From positions 310,001 to 374,000 of the forward strand of contig CAWJDQ010000006.1 in NCBI GenBank assembly GCA_963841695.1: a stretch of DNA of 64,000 nt. Direction: 5' to 3'. Shown here piece by piece: positions 6,759 through 17,513 of the stretch. The notes beneath the pieces were generated by a model. The model had not been told where the DNA came from, searched no databases, and worked only from the letters and a program-made list of their open reading frames with translations. A program made the position numbers and the translations under genes. The number at the start of each line of letters is the position of its first letter. Position 1 is the first letter of the stretch. Source of the stretch: RYN-230 sp963841695. Lineage in GTDB: Bacteria > Actinomycetota > Actinomycetes > Streptosporangiales > Streptosporangiaceae.

Positions 6759-7862
6759 GCCGCCCGGCCAGCCGGCCGCCCGAGGCCCGCGGGCTGACCC
6801 GGGACGGTGTCCGGCTGCTGGCCGCCACCCCGGACGGCCTGGCGCATGCCCGGTTCCGGGACCTCCCCCGGTTCCTGGCCCCCGGCGACCTCCTGGTCGT
6901 CAACAACTCCGCCACCCTGGCCGCCGCGATTCCCGGGCAGCGCGCCGGCGGTACCGCCGTGACCGTCCACCTCTCCAACCAGCTAGACGACGGGACCTGG
7001 CTGGTCGAGCTCCGGACCGGGCCCCCGGTGGCCGCCCGGCTCACGGACGGGGTGCCCGGCGAGATCATCACGCTTCCCGGGGGCGGGTCGGTCACGCTGC
7101 TGCACCCCTACCCGGACCCGCCGTACCCGGCCGGGGAGCCACCCGGATCTGGGCCGCGGTGCTGTCCACGGGTCCCGTCACGCTGCCGGACTACCTGGCC
7201 CGGCACGGCGAGCCGATCCGCTATTCCTACGTCCCGGACCGCTGGCCGCTCACCGCCTACCAGACGGTGTTCGCCCGCACCCCGGGCAGCGCGGAGATGG
7301 CCAGCGCGGCCCGGCCGTTCACCGCTGAGCTGGTCACCAGGCTGATCGCGGCCGGCGTGGCGATGGCGCCCGATCACCCTGCACACCGGGGTGGCCTCGC
7401 TGGAGGCAGGCGAGGCACCGCTGCCCGAGTGGTTCGAGGTCCCGCAACCCACCGCCGACCTGGTCAACCTGACCCGCGCGGCGGGCCGCCGGGTGATCGC
7501 GGTCGGCACCACCTGCACCAGGGCCCTGGAGAGCGCGGCCGTGCAGAGTCCGGCCCCGGAGAACCCCGGGCTGGAGAGCCCGGCGCTGCAGGGCCCCGCG
7601 GTACCGGGCGCGGGCCGCGGGGACACCGTCGCCGCCCGCCGCGGCTGGACCGGCCTGGTGCTCGGACCGCAGCACCCGGCCCGGGTGGTCACCGGGCTGA
7701 TCAGCGGCTGGCACGAGGCGGGCGCGTCCCACCTCGCGCTGCTGGCGGCGGTGGCCGGCCCGGCGCTGGTCGAAGCCTCCTACCGGGAGGCCGAGGCAGG
7801 CCGGCTACCTGTGGCACGAGTTCGGCGACAGCTGCCTGCTGCTGCCGCCGCTGGTCGGGTAG
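6755..7862 (+). CDS. QueA-like S-adenosylmethionine:tRNA ribosyltransferase-isomerase homologue, frameshifted
   Basis: Likely start GTG 6755. The segments read in order RPPEARGLTRDGVRLL, LAPGDLLVVNNSATLAAAIP, then (shift near 7140) LPDYLARHGEPIRYSYVPDR and WPLTAYQTVFARTPGSAEMA, then (shift near 7370) LHTGVASLE to GTTCTRALE, then (shift near 7800) YLWHEFGDSCLLLPPLVG to TAG 7860-7862. This is the actinobacterial branch of the QueA family, about 350 residues. QueA adds an epoxycyclopentane ring from SAM to preQ1-tRNA, but whether this branch makes queuosine is doubtful because no other queuosine genes are in view. A Pro/Glu-rich insertion of about 25 residues lies near 7545-7615. Confidence 0.75.
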
Positions 7863-7870
7863 ACCCCGGG

Positions 7871-10800
7871 TCAGCGCGCCGGGTCAGCGGGCAGCCAGCG
7901 CTTGATGCAGCCGAGCAGTTCCTCGGTGTCGACCGGCTTGGTCACGTAGTCGGTGGCCCCGGCGGCCAGGCTCTTGTCCCGGTCGCCCTGCATGGCCCGC
8001 GCGGTGACCGCGATCACCGGCAGGTCAGCGAACTGCGGCATCTCGCGGATGGCGGCGGTGGTGGTGTAGCCGTCCATCTCCGGCATCATCACGTCCATCA
8101 GCACGAGATCGATGTCACGGTCGGCGCGCAGCGCCTCGATGCCCTGCTGCCCGCTCGGCGCGTGGACGACGGTCAGCCCGTACAGCTCCAGGACGCTGGT
8201 GATCGCGAAGACGTTCCGCAGGTCGTCGTCGACGACCAGCACCTTGCGGCCGCTCAGCCCGGCGTGCGGGCCGGGCTGGGCGGGTGGCTGGGTGGCCGCA
8301 GCCCGGTCCGCGCCTGTCCCGTGGCTGGCAGTGGCCCCGGCCTGGCCGTTGACCGTGCCGTGCGGCCGGGCGGGGGCCGCGTCGTGGCCGTTCCCGGCCG
8401 TCCCGTTCAGCGCGGGCGGCGGGACCGCGGCCGGACGGGCCGCCGGCGGCGTGCCCGTGGCGGCCCGCCGGTCACCGGGGCCATCGCCGGATCGGCGGGG
8501 GCCGGGCTGACCGTCGCGTCGCCGCTGCCCTGGTAGGTGACCGGCAGGTACAGGGTGAAGGTGCTGCCCGCGGCCGGGCACGCTCTGCGCGGTGATCCGG
8601 CCGCCGAGCACGGCCGCGACCTCGCGGCTGATCGCCAGGCCCAGCCCGGTGCCGCCGTAGCGGCGGCTGGTGGTGCCGTCGCCCTGCTGGAAGGCCTCGA
8701 AGATCGTCTTCAGGCTGTCGTCGGAGATGCCGATCCCGGTGTCGGACACCGAGAAGGCCAGCCCCGTCCCGGTCCCGGGGACCGGCGGCGCTTCCCGCCG
8801 GATGCGCAGCTCGACCCGGCCGTGCTGGGTGAACTTGACCGCGTTGGACAGCAGGTTGTGCAGCACCTGGCGGAGCCGCTGCCGGTCGGTGACGACCTCG
8901 GCGGGCACATCGGGGGCGGACATCACCGCGAACTCGAGCCGCTTCTCGGCCGCGAGCGGCTCGAACACGGTCCGCAGGTCCTCCGCCAGGGATCCGAGCG
9001 CGAACGGCTCCGGGTGCACGTCCAGCTTGCCCGGCCTCCACCCGGGACAGGTCCAGGATGTCGTTGATCAGCAGCAGCAGGTCCGACCCGGACGAGTGGA
9101 TCACGTTCGCGTACTCGACCTGCTTGGGCGACAGGTTCTCGGCCGGGTTCTCGGCCAGCAGCCGGGCCAGGATGAGCAGGCTGTTCAGCGGCGTGCGCAG
9201 CTCGTGCGAGACGTTCGCCAGGAACTGCGACTTGTACCGGGAGGCCAGGTCCAGCTGCCGGGCGCGTTCCTCGATCTCCTGCCGGGCGTGCTCGATCTCG
9301 GCGTTCTTGATCTCGATGTCGCGCTTCTGCCGGGCCAGCTGCGCCGCCTTGTCCTCCAGCTCGGCGTTGGAACTCTGCAGCTCCTCCTGCCGGGCCTGCA
9401 GCTCGCCGGTGCGGGACTGGAGCTCGCCGGCCAGCCGCTGGGACTCCTGCAGCAGGTGATCGGTGCGGGAGTTCACGATAATCGTGTTCACGTTGACGCC
9501 GATGGTCTCCATCAGCTGCTCCAGGAAGTCCTGGTGCACCTGGGTGAACGGGCTGAACGAGCCCGCCTCGATGACGCCGAGGACCTGCCCCTCGAACACG
9601 ATCGGCAGCACAATGAGGTTGACCGGCGCGCCGTCGCCGAGCCCGGAGGAAATCCGCACGTAGTCCGGCGGCGCGTCGGTGACGATGACGGGCTTCCTGG
9701 TCTTGGCCACCTGGCCGATCAGCGACTGGCCGAGCCGGAACTGGCTGGGCGCCGCGATGTCGGCCCGCAGGCCGTACCCGGCGATCAGGCGCAGGATCGC
9801 GGCCCTCGCTGGTGTCACCGGAGATGAAGAACGTGCCGTGCTGGGCGCCGACCAGCGGGATCAGCTCGTCCATGATCAGCTCAGCGACCGTGGCGATGTC
9901 CCGGTGCCCCTGCATCAGGCCGGAGATCCGGGCCAGGTTGGTCTTCAGCCAGTACTGCTCCTGGTTGGCCTTGGTCGTCTCGCGCAGGGACTGCACCATC
10001 GCATTGATGTTGTCCTTGAGCTCGGAGACCTCGCCCTCGGCCTCCACGGAGATGGAGCGGGTAAGGTCCCCGGTCGCCACCGCGCTGGTCACCTCGGCGA
10101 TGGCCCGGACCTGGCGGGTGAGGTTCCCGGCCAGCTCATTGACGTTCTCGGTGAGCCGCTTCCAGGTGCCCGACAGACCCTCGACCTCGGCCTGCCCGCC
10201 CAGCCGGCCCTTGCTGCCCACCTCCCGGGCCACCCGGGTCACCTCGGCCGCGAACGACGACAGCTGGTCGACCATGGTGTTGATGGTGGTCTTGAGCTCG
10301 AGGATCTCACCGCGCGCGTCCACGTCGATCTTCTTCGACAGGTCACCCTGGGCAACCGCGGTGGTCACCAGCGCGATGTTGCGGACCTGGCTGGTCAGGT
10401 TGCCCGCCATGAAGTTCACCGAGTCGGTGAGGTCACGCCAGGTCCCGCCGACCCCGGGGACCTGCGCCTGGCCGCCCAGGCTGCCCTCGGTGCCCACCTC
10501 GCGGGCCACCCGGGTCACCTCGTCGGCGAAGGCGGACAGCTGGTCCACCATGGTGTTCAGGGTGTCTTTCAGGGCCAGCATCTCGCCCTTGACGTCGACG
10601 GTGATCTTCTGGCTCAGGTCCCCGCGGGCCACGGCCGTCGCCACCTGGGCGATATCACGCACCTGACCGGTCAGGTTGTCGGCCATGGCGTTGACCGACT
10701 CGGTGAGGTCCTTCCAGGTCCCGGCGACCCCCGGAACCTGGGCCTGGCCACCGAGTTTTCCGTCCGTGCCCACCTCGCGGGCCACCCGGGTCACCTCGGA

Positions 10801-10983
10801 GGTGAAGAGGGCCAGCTGGTCGGTCATGCTGTTGAAGACGGCGGCGATCTCGTCCATGAGCGGATCGCCGGTATGCGGCAGCCGGGTGCTGAAGTCCCCG
10901 CCGCGGACGGCGGTCAGGCCGTCGAGCAGCCGTTGCAGCCGCGGGTCGGCGGGCTGGCTGCCGGCCAGCGCTGCTTCCGCCAT
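7871..10983 (-). CDS. Hybrid sensor histidine kinase with four HAMP domains, GAF and receiver; frameshifted
   Basis: Start ATG at 10983 follows AGGAGGAG. In order: four consecutive HAMP units (each with the pattern TAVARGDLSQKI followed by a TRVAREVG helix) over about residues 20-390, a GAF domain, a long Gln/Glu coiled coil, HisKA with SHELRTPLNSL, HATPase_c with NLLSNAVKF and GGTGLGLAIS, a Pro/Ala-rich linker, and a C-terminal receiver with LVVDDDLRN, VLMDVMMPEMDG and the YVTKP lysine. Frame changes occur near 9810, 9035 and 8580, each inside conserved domains. There is no transmembrane segment, so this is a cytoplasmic multi-HAMP kinase. It is divergent from the ANTAR/PP2C gene, a possible partner. 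The output regulator is not in the window. Confidence 0.88.
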
Positions 10984-11153
10984 GACGACTCCTCCTGCAG
11001 ATGACCCCACCCTGGTGCGGCCAGTTACTAGTGCGTTCGTGGCGACCGATACTGCCACGGCCGTTGACGTGGTCAGAAACGGTCGTTAATGACACCCTCT
11101 GCCCGGTAACGTGGCTCTCAAGCCGCTGAACCTCCCCGGGAAGGCCTCCTACC

Positions 11154-13474
11154 GTGACAGTACCGAGCGGCGCAGAATTCGCACGGCTAAGCGACCTAAT
11201 TGCGCGGCAGCGGCGCGAGCTGGACAGGATGCAATCCGGGGCGGCCGCCCGCTCGGTCGTCGACCTGGCCCGGGGCGTGCTGATGGAGCAGCTCCGCTGC
11301 TCCCCCGCGGAGGCGCAAGCCCAGCTGGCGCACCTTTCCGCCGAGTCAGGCACGAGCGTGGCCGAGCTCGCGGCGCAGATCACCGGGCAGCAGACCCCCG
11401 CCACGGTGCCTGGCGGGCCGTCCGGCCCGGACGCGCCGGACCCGCGGGATCGCACCCGGCCGGCCTGCCGCAGGTCGCCCTGGCCGGAGCCGCCGCGGAG
11501 GCCGCGCACGATGGCGGCGGCATCGCGGCCGCCGTCCTCGAGGAGGCGCTGGCCCCTGCGGGCGCAATCGCCGTGGCCCTGTGGCTGGCCGAGCCGGACG
11601 GCGGGCTGGAACTGGCCGGGCAGGCCGGGTTCTCGGCCCGCGACGCCAGCCGCTGGCGGCGCATCCATCCGGACATGGACACGCCCGTGCAGCGGGCGGC
11701 GGACGAGGGGGCCGAGTACTGGTGGCCCGCGGGCCGTCCGGACGCCGCGCTGGCCCCGCTGATGGGCGACTGGCCGCAGGCGGCCCGGGTCGTGCTGCCG
11801 CTGCCCGGGCCGGGGGCGGCGCTCGGCGCGATGGAGGTCTGCTGGCCAGCGCCGCTGGACGAGTTCCCCGAGCCGCTGCGCCGGAACCTCAGCGCGCTGA
11901 CCGACGTCTGCGCCCAGGCCCTCGGAACGCGGCTGCCCAGCGGGGACCTGGCCGCGGATCACCGGGCGGCGTGGGCCTTCGGCCTGCTGGACAGCCTGCT
12001 CGGCTCGGCCTTGTTCGCCACCGCACTCCGCGACCACGCCGGGCTGATCAGCGACTTCCGGATCAGCTACCTCAGCAAGGACTTCGCCGACCCGGCGGGC
12101 CGGCCGCCCGGCGCGCTGACCGGGCGCCCGCTGCTGGAGGTCTACCCGGCCGCCGCCCTGGCGGGCGGGCTGTACGACCGGGCCGTCCAGGTGATGGCGA
12201 GCGGCGAGGCGCAGTACACCTCGGGCGAGATCATCGCCGCGCCGGTGGCCGGCGGCCTGGTCACCCCGGTTCTGGAGGTCCGCATCGCCCGCCTCTACGA
12301 CGGGGTGGTGATCACCTGGCGGCCCGCGGGCGAGGTCGAGCGCCTCGGCGCGCTGCTGCACCAGGCCCAGCGGCTGGGCCGGATCGGCGGCTGGGAGGAG
12401 AACCTGCTCACCGGGGAGGTGCTCTGGACCGGTCCGACCTTCGCGCTGTTCGGGCAGCCACCGGACGATCCGGTTCCGGTGGCCAGGCTGCACGCCCACG
12501 TCCCGGCCGATGACCTGCCGGTGGTCGAGAGCTTCCGCGCCACGCTGCTGGACGACAAGCGCGAGGCCGCCGCCGCGTTCCGGATCATCCGGGCCGACGA
12601 CGAGAGCGTGCGGCAGATGCGCGCGTTCGCCGAGCCGGTCACCGACCAGGCCGGCACCCTGGTCGCCGTGCGGGGCGCCTACCAGGACGTGTCCGCGGAC
12701 TATCACACCCAGGTGGCGTTCGCCGCGACCCGGGACCGGCTGGCCGACACCGAGGAATGGGCCGCGGAAGAGCACCGCCTGGCGCTGCGGCTGCAGCAGG
12801 CCATCACCCCCCAGGCCGCGGAACCGGTGGAGATCGCCGGCCTGGACATCGCCGCCCGCTACCGGCCCGCCGGACCCGGGAACCTGGTCAGCGGCGACTG
12901 GTACGACACGGTCCCGCTGCCGAGCAAGGAAGTACTGCTCGTGGTCGGCGATATCGCCGGGCACGGCATCGACGCGGTGACCGGCATGGTCGCGCTGCGG
13001 AACTGCCTGCGCGGTCTCGCGATCACCGGTGCCAGGCCGGCCCGGCTGCTGGGCTGGCTGAACAGCGTGGCCTGCAATCTCACTGACGGCATCATCGGCA
13101 CGGTGGTGTGCGGGATCTACGATCCGGCCCAGCGGACCCTGTGCTGCTCAGCGGCCGGGCACCTGCCGCCGCTGCTGGTCCGGGACGGGGTGGCGCGGGA
13201 ACTGACCCTGCCGCCCGGGGTGCTGGTCGGCGCCGATCCGGACGCCAGCTACGAGGAACTGACCACCACGCTGCAGCCGGGCGACGCCCTCGCGCTGTTC
13301 ACCGACGGCCTGATCGAACGGCACGACGAGGCGATCGACGACTCGATGAACGCGCTGCTGGGCCTGGCCAGCCGCCCGGTCGGGGATGTCGCCCGGTTCG
13401 CCGATCACCTGATGAGCAGCGCGCGCTCCGACACGAGCGACGACGCGTGCCTGGTCGCCGTCCAGGTCCGCTGA
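11154..13474 (+). CDS. PP2C (SpoIIE-type) phosphatase with N-terminal ANTAR domain; frameshifted near 11440
   Basis: Reading starts at GTG 11154. Residues 30-80 match an ANTAR domain (VVDLARGVLMEQLRCSPAEA with the following helix SAESGTSVAELAAQI). After a frame change near 11430-11460 the other frame carries a GAF-like region, a PAS-like region (RIGGWEENLLTGEVLWTG), a coiled coil and a PP2C SpoIIE domain (VSGDWYDTVPL, VVGDIAGHGIDAVTGM, DALALFTDGLIERHD, SDDACLVAVQV). The metal-binding Asp residues are all present. PP2C proteins of this type dephosphorylate anti-anti-sigma factors. ANTAR domains bind paired hairpins in RNA, normally at the C-terminus of regulators. No anti-sigma or STAS protein is adjacent. 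It faces the hybrid kinase across 170 bp. Confidence 0.85.
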
Positions 13475-13497
13475 GCCGGACACGGCCCGAGGCCGGC

Positions 13498-14541
<1,044 letters not shown>

Positions 14542-14846
14542 AAGGCAACACTAGCCCTCCGGCAGGCGCCGGCTGTCGGCGCTGGGACAACCGGCGTCAC
14601 CAGGTTGCCGCGACCGTGGCGGCAGCCGCGGTCGCGGCAACCGGAGACCAGAACGGCCGGGGCGCGCGGGTCAGTGGACGCGCGGGGGAATCTCCCGGGC
14701 CCCCGTCGGTATTTCAGTCATTAATCCGCTCCGTGAATCAAGGGCCGTAACCTTAGCGTTTGCTGGAGGCCGGAAACGCTGGGTTGATCAGGACGTACTG
14801 GTCAGGCCGGCGGGCCCGGCAGCGGCGGGGGATGGAGGCGCGCCAC
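14542..14846. other. Intergenic region between divergent pfp and PAP2 genes
   Basis: This 305-bp gap contains no open frame that looks coding. It has one strong hairpin (14603-14642), an AT-richer patch around 14715-14760 where promoters are likely, and nothing else that I recognise. Confidence 0.5.
14603..14642. promoter_or_regulatory. Perfect 14-bp stem hairpin in the pfp upstream region
   Basis: GGTTGCCGCGACCG (14603-14616) and its exact complement (14629-14642) enclose a 12-nt loop. It lies 62 bp upstream of the pfp start. No U-tract follows on either strand, so it is not a classical terminator. It could be a leader structure or a protein-binding dyad. Confidence 0.45.
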
Positions 14847-16169
14847 ATGATCGACCTGGAGCTGTCCTGGCGGGCGGCGGCGGTCACTGCGGCGTGCCTG
14901 GCCGGCGCCTCAGCTGCCGCCCGGTACGCGGTCCGCCCGCCCCGGCAGCCCACCGCGCACCAGCCCACCGCGCAGCAGGCCACCGCGCAGCAGGCCACCG
15001 CGCACCAGCCCGACGGGCAGCAGGCCGGGGCGCCTGAGGCGGCCGCCACCCCGCCGCCCCCCTCCCGGGCGTGGCCGCGGCGGGTGGCCCTGGCCGGCGG
15101 GGTGGCACAGGAAGCCGCGGTCCTGCTGGCCCTGTTCGCCCTGTGGCAGCTGGCCGGGAGCTTCAGCCTGATCGGCCCGGGCGGCGCGCTGGCCCGGGCC
15201 GAGTGGATCTGGCACACCGAGCGGGTCGTGCATCTGCCCAGCGAGACGGGAATCCAGCGCGCCTTTCTCCCGCATCCGCTGCTCGTCCAGGCGCTCAACC
15301 TGTACTACGCGTCACTGCACTTCGTGGTGCTCATCAGCTGCCTGGTCTGGGTGTACGCCCGGCACCGGCGGCAGTACCCGCAGGTCCGGACCACGCTGGT
15401 GCTGTTCACCGCGGGCGCGCTGCTGATCCAGTTCCTGCCGGTCGCGCCGCCGCGGATGCTGCCGGGCGACGGCCTGGTGGATACGGCGGCGCGGTACGGC
15501 CAGTCGGTCTACGGCTCAGTGGCGGGCTTCAACGCTGACCAGCTCTCCGCGATGCCCTCGGTGCACGTGGGGTGGGCGCTGCTGGTGGCGCTGGTGGTGG
15601 TGCAGGTGTCCGGGAGCCGCTGGCGCTGGCTGGTGCTCGGCTACCCGGTGCTCACCCTGCTGGCGGTCATCGTCACCGCCAACCATTTCTGGCTGGACGG
15701 CATCGCCGCAGCGCTGCTGCTGGCGCTGGCGCTCCTGGTGCAGCGGGCCGGGCGGGCCGCGCGCCGCCGGATCCGCTGGTGGTGGCAGCACCGCAGGCGG
15801 GCCGGCCGGCCGGGCTACGCCCCGGAACCGTCCTCGGTGGAGGCGTGGACCAGCCGCTCGGCCTTATGCTCGGCCTTCAGCCGCTCCTTGGTCCGCGCCG
15901 CGTCCTCGTCCACATACTCCTGGCTGGCCAGAGCCATGATCGCGTACATGATCTCGTCGGTCACCGCGCGCAGCACGAGCCGGTCGGCTTCGAGTCCCGC
16001 GTACCGGGAGAAGTCCAGCGGCTTGCCGAAACGGACGCCGGGCCGGAAGCGCAGCCGCGGCATCAGCTTGCCCGACGGCATGAGGTCGAACGTGCCGAGC
16101 ATGGCACACGGGATCACCGGTGCTCCCGATTCCAGGGCCAGCCGGGCCACCCCGGTCTTGCCCCGGTAG
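14847..16169 (+). CDS. PAP2-superfamily membrane phosphatase (inositol phosphorylceramide synthase-like)
   Basis: Start ATG 14847 follows GGAGG at 8 nt (an ATG at 14832 is possible). After an Ala/Gln/Pro-rich linker built of short repeats (THQPTAQQA), six hydrophobic segments follow. The catalytic motifs of the PAP2_3 group are seen as AMPSVHVGWALL and ANHFWLDG; the two His residues form and release the phospho-enzyme. It probably acts on a lipid phosphate or phosphatidylinositol-like lipid at the membrane. The membrane domain ends near 15800 with a basic tail, but the open frame runs on to 16169, fully antisense to the plsC gene. I expect the true stop close to 15815, lost to an indel. Confidence 0.75.
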   Translation: MIDLELSWRAAAVTAACLAGASAAARYAVRPPRQPTAHQPTAQQATAQQATAHQPDGQQAGAPEAAATPPPPSRAWPRRVALAGGVAQEAAVLLALFALWQLAGSFSLIGPGGALARAEWIWHTERVVHLPSETGIQRAFLPHPLLVQALNLYYASLHFVVLISCLVWVYARHRRQYPQVRTTLVLFTAGALLIQFLPVAPPRMLPGDGLVDTAARYGQSVYGSVAGFNADQLSAMPSVHVGWALLVALVVVQVSGSRWRWLVLGYPVLTLLAVIVTANHFWLDGIAAALLLALALLVQRAGRAARRRIRWWWQHRRRAGRPGYAPEPSSVEAWTSRSALCSAFSRSLVRAASSSTYSWLARAMIAYMISSVTARSTSRSASSPAYREKSSGLPKRTPGRKRSRGISLPDGMRSNVPSMAHGITGAPDSRASRATPVLPR

Positions 16170-16549
16170 AGCCGCCCGTCGGGGGTCCGGGTGCCCTCGG
16201 GGTAGATGCCGAGCAGCTGGCCCTGGGCCAGCACGCGCAAGCCGGTATTGATGGCCCGCTCACTGGCCCGGCCACCCGACCGGTCCACCGGGATCTGCCC
16301 CACCCCGCTGAAGAAAGCCTTGCTGACCAGGCCCTTCAGCCCGTGTCCGGTGAAGTACTCGGACTTGGCCAGGTAGGTCACCTTGCGCGGCAGCGGCAGC
16401 GGGCCGAAGAAGTGATCGGCGAACGAGAGGTGGTTGCTGGCGATGATGGCCGGCCCCTCCCGGGGCACGTTCTCGGTGCCCTCCGCCCAGGGCCGGAAGA
16501 TAAGCGCCAGGAAGGGCCCCAGGATCGCCTTGACCACCCAGTAGAACAC
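15815..16549 (-). CDS. plsC: 1-acyl-sn-glycerol-3-phosphate acyltransferase (PlsC family)
   Basis: The best start is GTG 16549 (protein VFYWVVKAILGP), which fits homologues; the frame is open to 16597. The acyltransferase block I motif NHxxxxD is seen as NHLSFADHF, block II as GQIPVDRSGG, block III as YPEGTRTPDG and block IV near VIPCAMLG. The length of about 245 residues is normal. It transfers an acyl chain to lysophosphatidic acid or a related lipid on the inner face of the membrane. The C-terminal 50 residues are charged and helical. Its 3' end is antisense to the open tail of the PAP2 gene. The esterase gene starts 200 bp away on the other strand. Confidence 0.88.
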   Translation of the reverse strand: MFYWVVKAILGPFLALIFRPWAEGTENVPREGPAIIASNHLSFADHFFGPLPLPRKVTYLAKSEYFTGHGLKGLVSKAFFSGVGQIPVDRSGGRASERAINTGLRVLAQGQLLGIYPEGTRTPDGRLYRGKTGVARLALESGAPVIPCAMLGTFDLMPSGKLMPRLRFRPGVRFGKPLDFSRYAGLEADRLVLRAVTDEIMYAIMALASQEYVDEDAARTKERLKAEHKAERLVHASTEDGSGA

Positions 16550-16751
16550 GTGCCCATCGTCGCACGAGATAGGCCAGAAAGCGCCGCCCCTCAGCACGGA
16601 TTACGCGGCCGGGTGGCGTGCGGCGAAGCGCGGGCCATGCGACGATGCGAGAGCGTGAGCGTGAGATGCGCGGCCAGGCCCCGGGGGACGGTAGGTGCCC
16701 GGGGGCCCCCGGGCGCGCGGCCGAGGCCCCGGCGTGGAGGACGATGAACTC

Positions 16752-17513
16752 ATGCCAGTTATCCCAGGCGCGGAATCGTACTTCCACCCGGGCAGCCACG
16801 GCCCCGCCGTCCTGCTGTGCCACGGGTTCACCGGTTCCCCGGGGTCGCTGCGGCCGTGGGCGGAGTACCTGGCTGAGGCGGGGCTGACGGTGTCCGTGCC
16901 CCGGCTGCCCGGCCACGGCACAACCTGGCAGGAGATGTCCCGCACCCGGTGGGAAGACTGGTACGCGGAGGCGGACCGGGCTTATGAGGAACTGCGCGGG
17001 CAGAGCAGCGAGATCTTCGTGATGGGCCTGTCCATGGGGGGCTGCCTGGCGCTGCGGATGGCGGAACTGCACGGCGCCGGGGTGACCGGCCTGGTTCTGG
17101 TCAACCCGTCGCTGGCCCCGGACACCAAGCTGTTCCTGCTGGCCCCGGCGCTGAAGCTGGTGGTGCCGTCGCTACCCGGGATCGCGAGCGACATCAAGAA
17201 GGAGGGCGTCGAGGAGCTCGGCTACACCCGGGTGCCGGTGCGGGCCGCGGCGTCCCTGCCCGGGCTGTGGCGGCTGACCCAGTCCCAGCTGGGCAAGGTG
17301 ACCCAGCCGGTGCTGGTCTACCGCAGCACGGTGGATCACGTCGTGGGACCGCCCAGCATGCGGGTGCTGCGTGCGGCGCTGCCCCCGGGCCAGCTGACGG
17401 TGCGGGACTGCCCGGACAGCTACCACGTGGCCACCCTGGATAACGACGCACCAACGATCTTCGCCGGGAGCCTGGAGTTCGTCCGGGCCCACAGTCATGC
17501 GGAGACGGAGTGA
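16752..17513 (+). CDS. Alpha/beta hydrolase (carboxylesterase / monoacylglycerol lipase-like)
   Basis: A 253-residue protein from ATG 16752 with GGAGG 11 nt upstream. The fold markers are LLCHGFTGSPGS near residue 22 (oxyanion loop), the nucleophile elbow GLSMGG near 97, the acid in TVDHVVGP near 200 and the catalytic His in SYHVATLD near 228. It is close to thermostable carboxylesterases of the Est30 type and serine aminopeptidase S33-like lipases. It should be a cytoplasmic hydrolase of short or medium acyl esters. The stop overlaps the next gene as GTGA, so the two are coupled. Its position beside plsC and PAP2 suggests lipid turnover. Confidence 0.86.
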   Translation: MPVIPGAESYFHPGSHGPAVLLCHGFTGSPGSLRPWAEYLAEAGLTVSVPRLPGHGTTWQEMSRTRWEDWYAEADRAYEELRGQSSEIFVMGLSMGGCLALRMAELHGAGVTGLVLVNPSLAPDTKLFLLAPALKLVVPSLPGIASDIKKEGVEELGYTRVPVRAAASLPGLWRLTQSQLGKVTQPVLVYRSTVDHVVGPPSMRVLRAALPPGQLTVRDCPDSYHVATLDNDAPTIFAGSLEFVRAHSHAETE

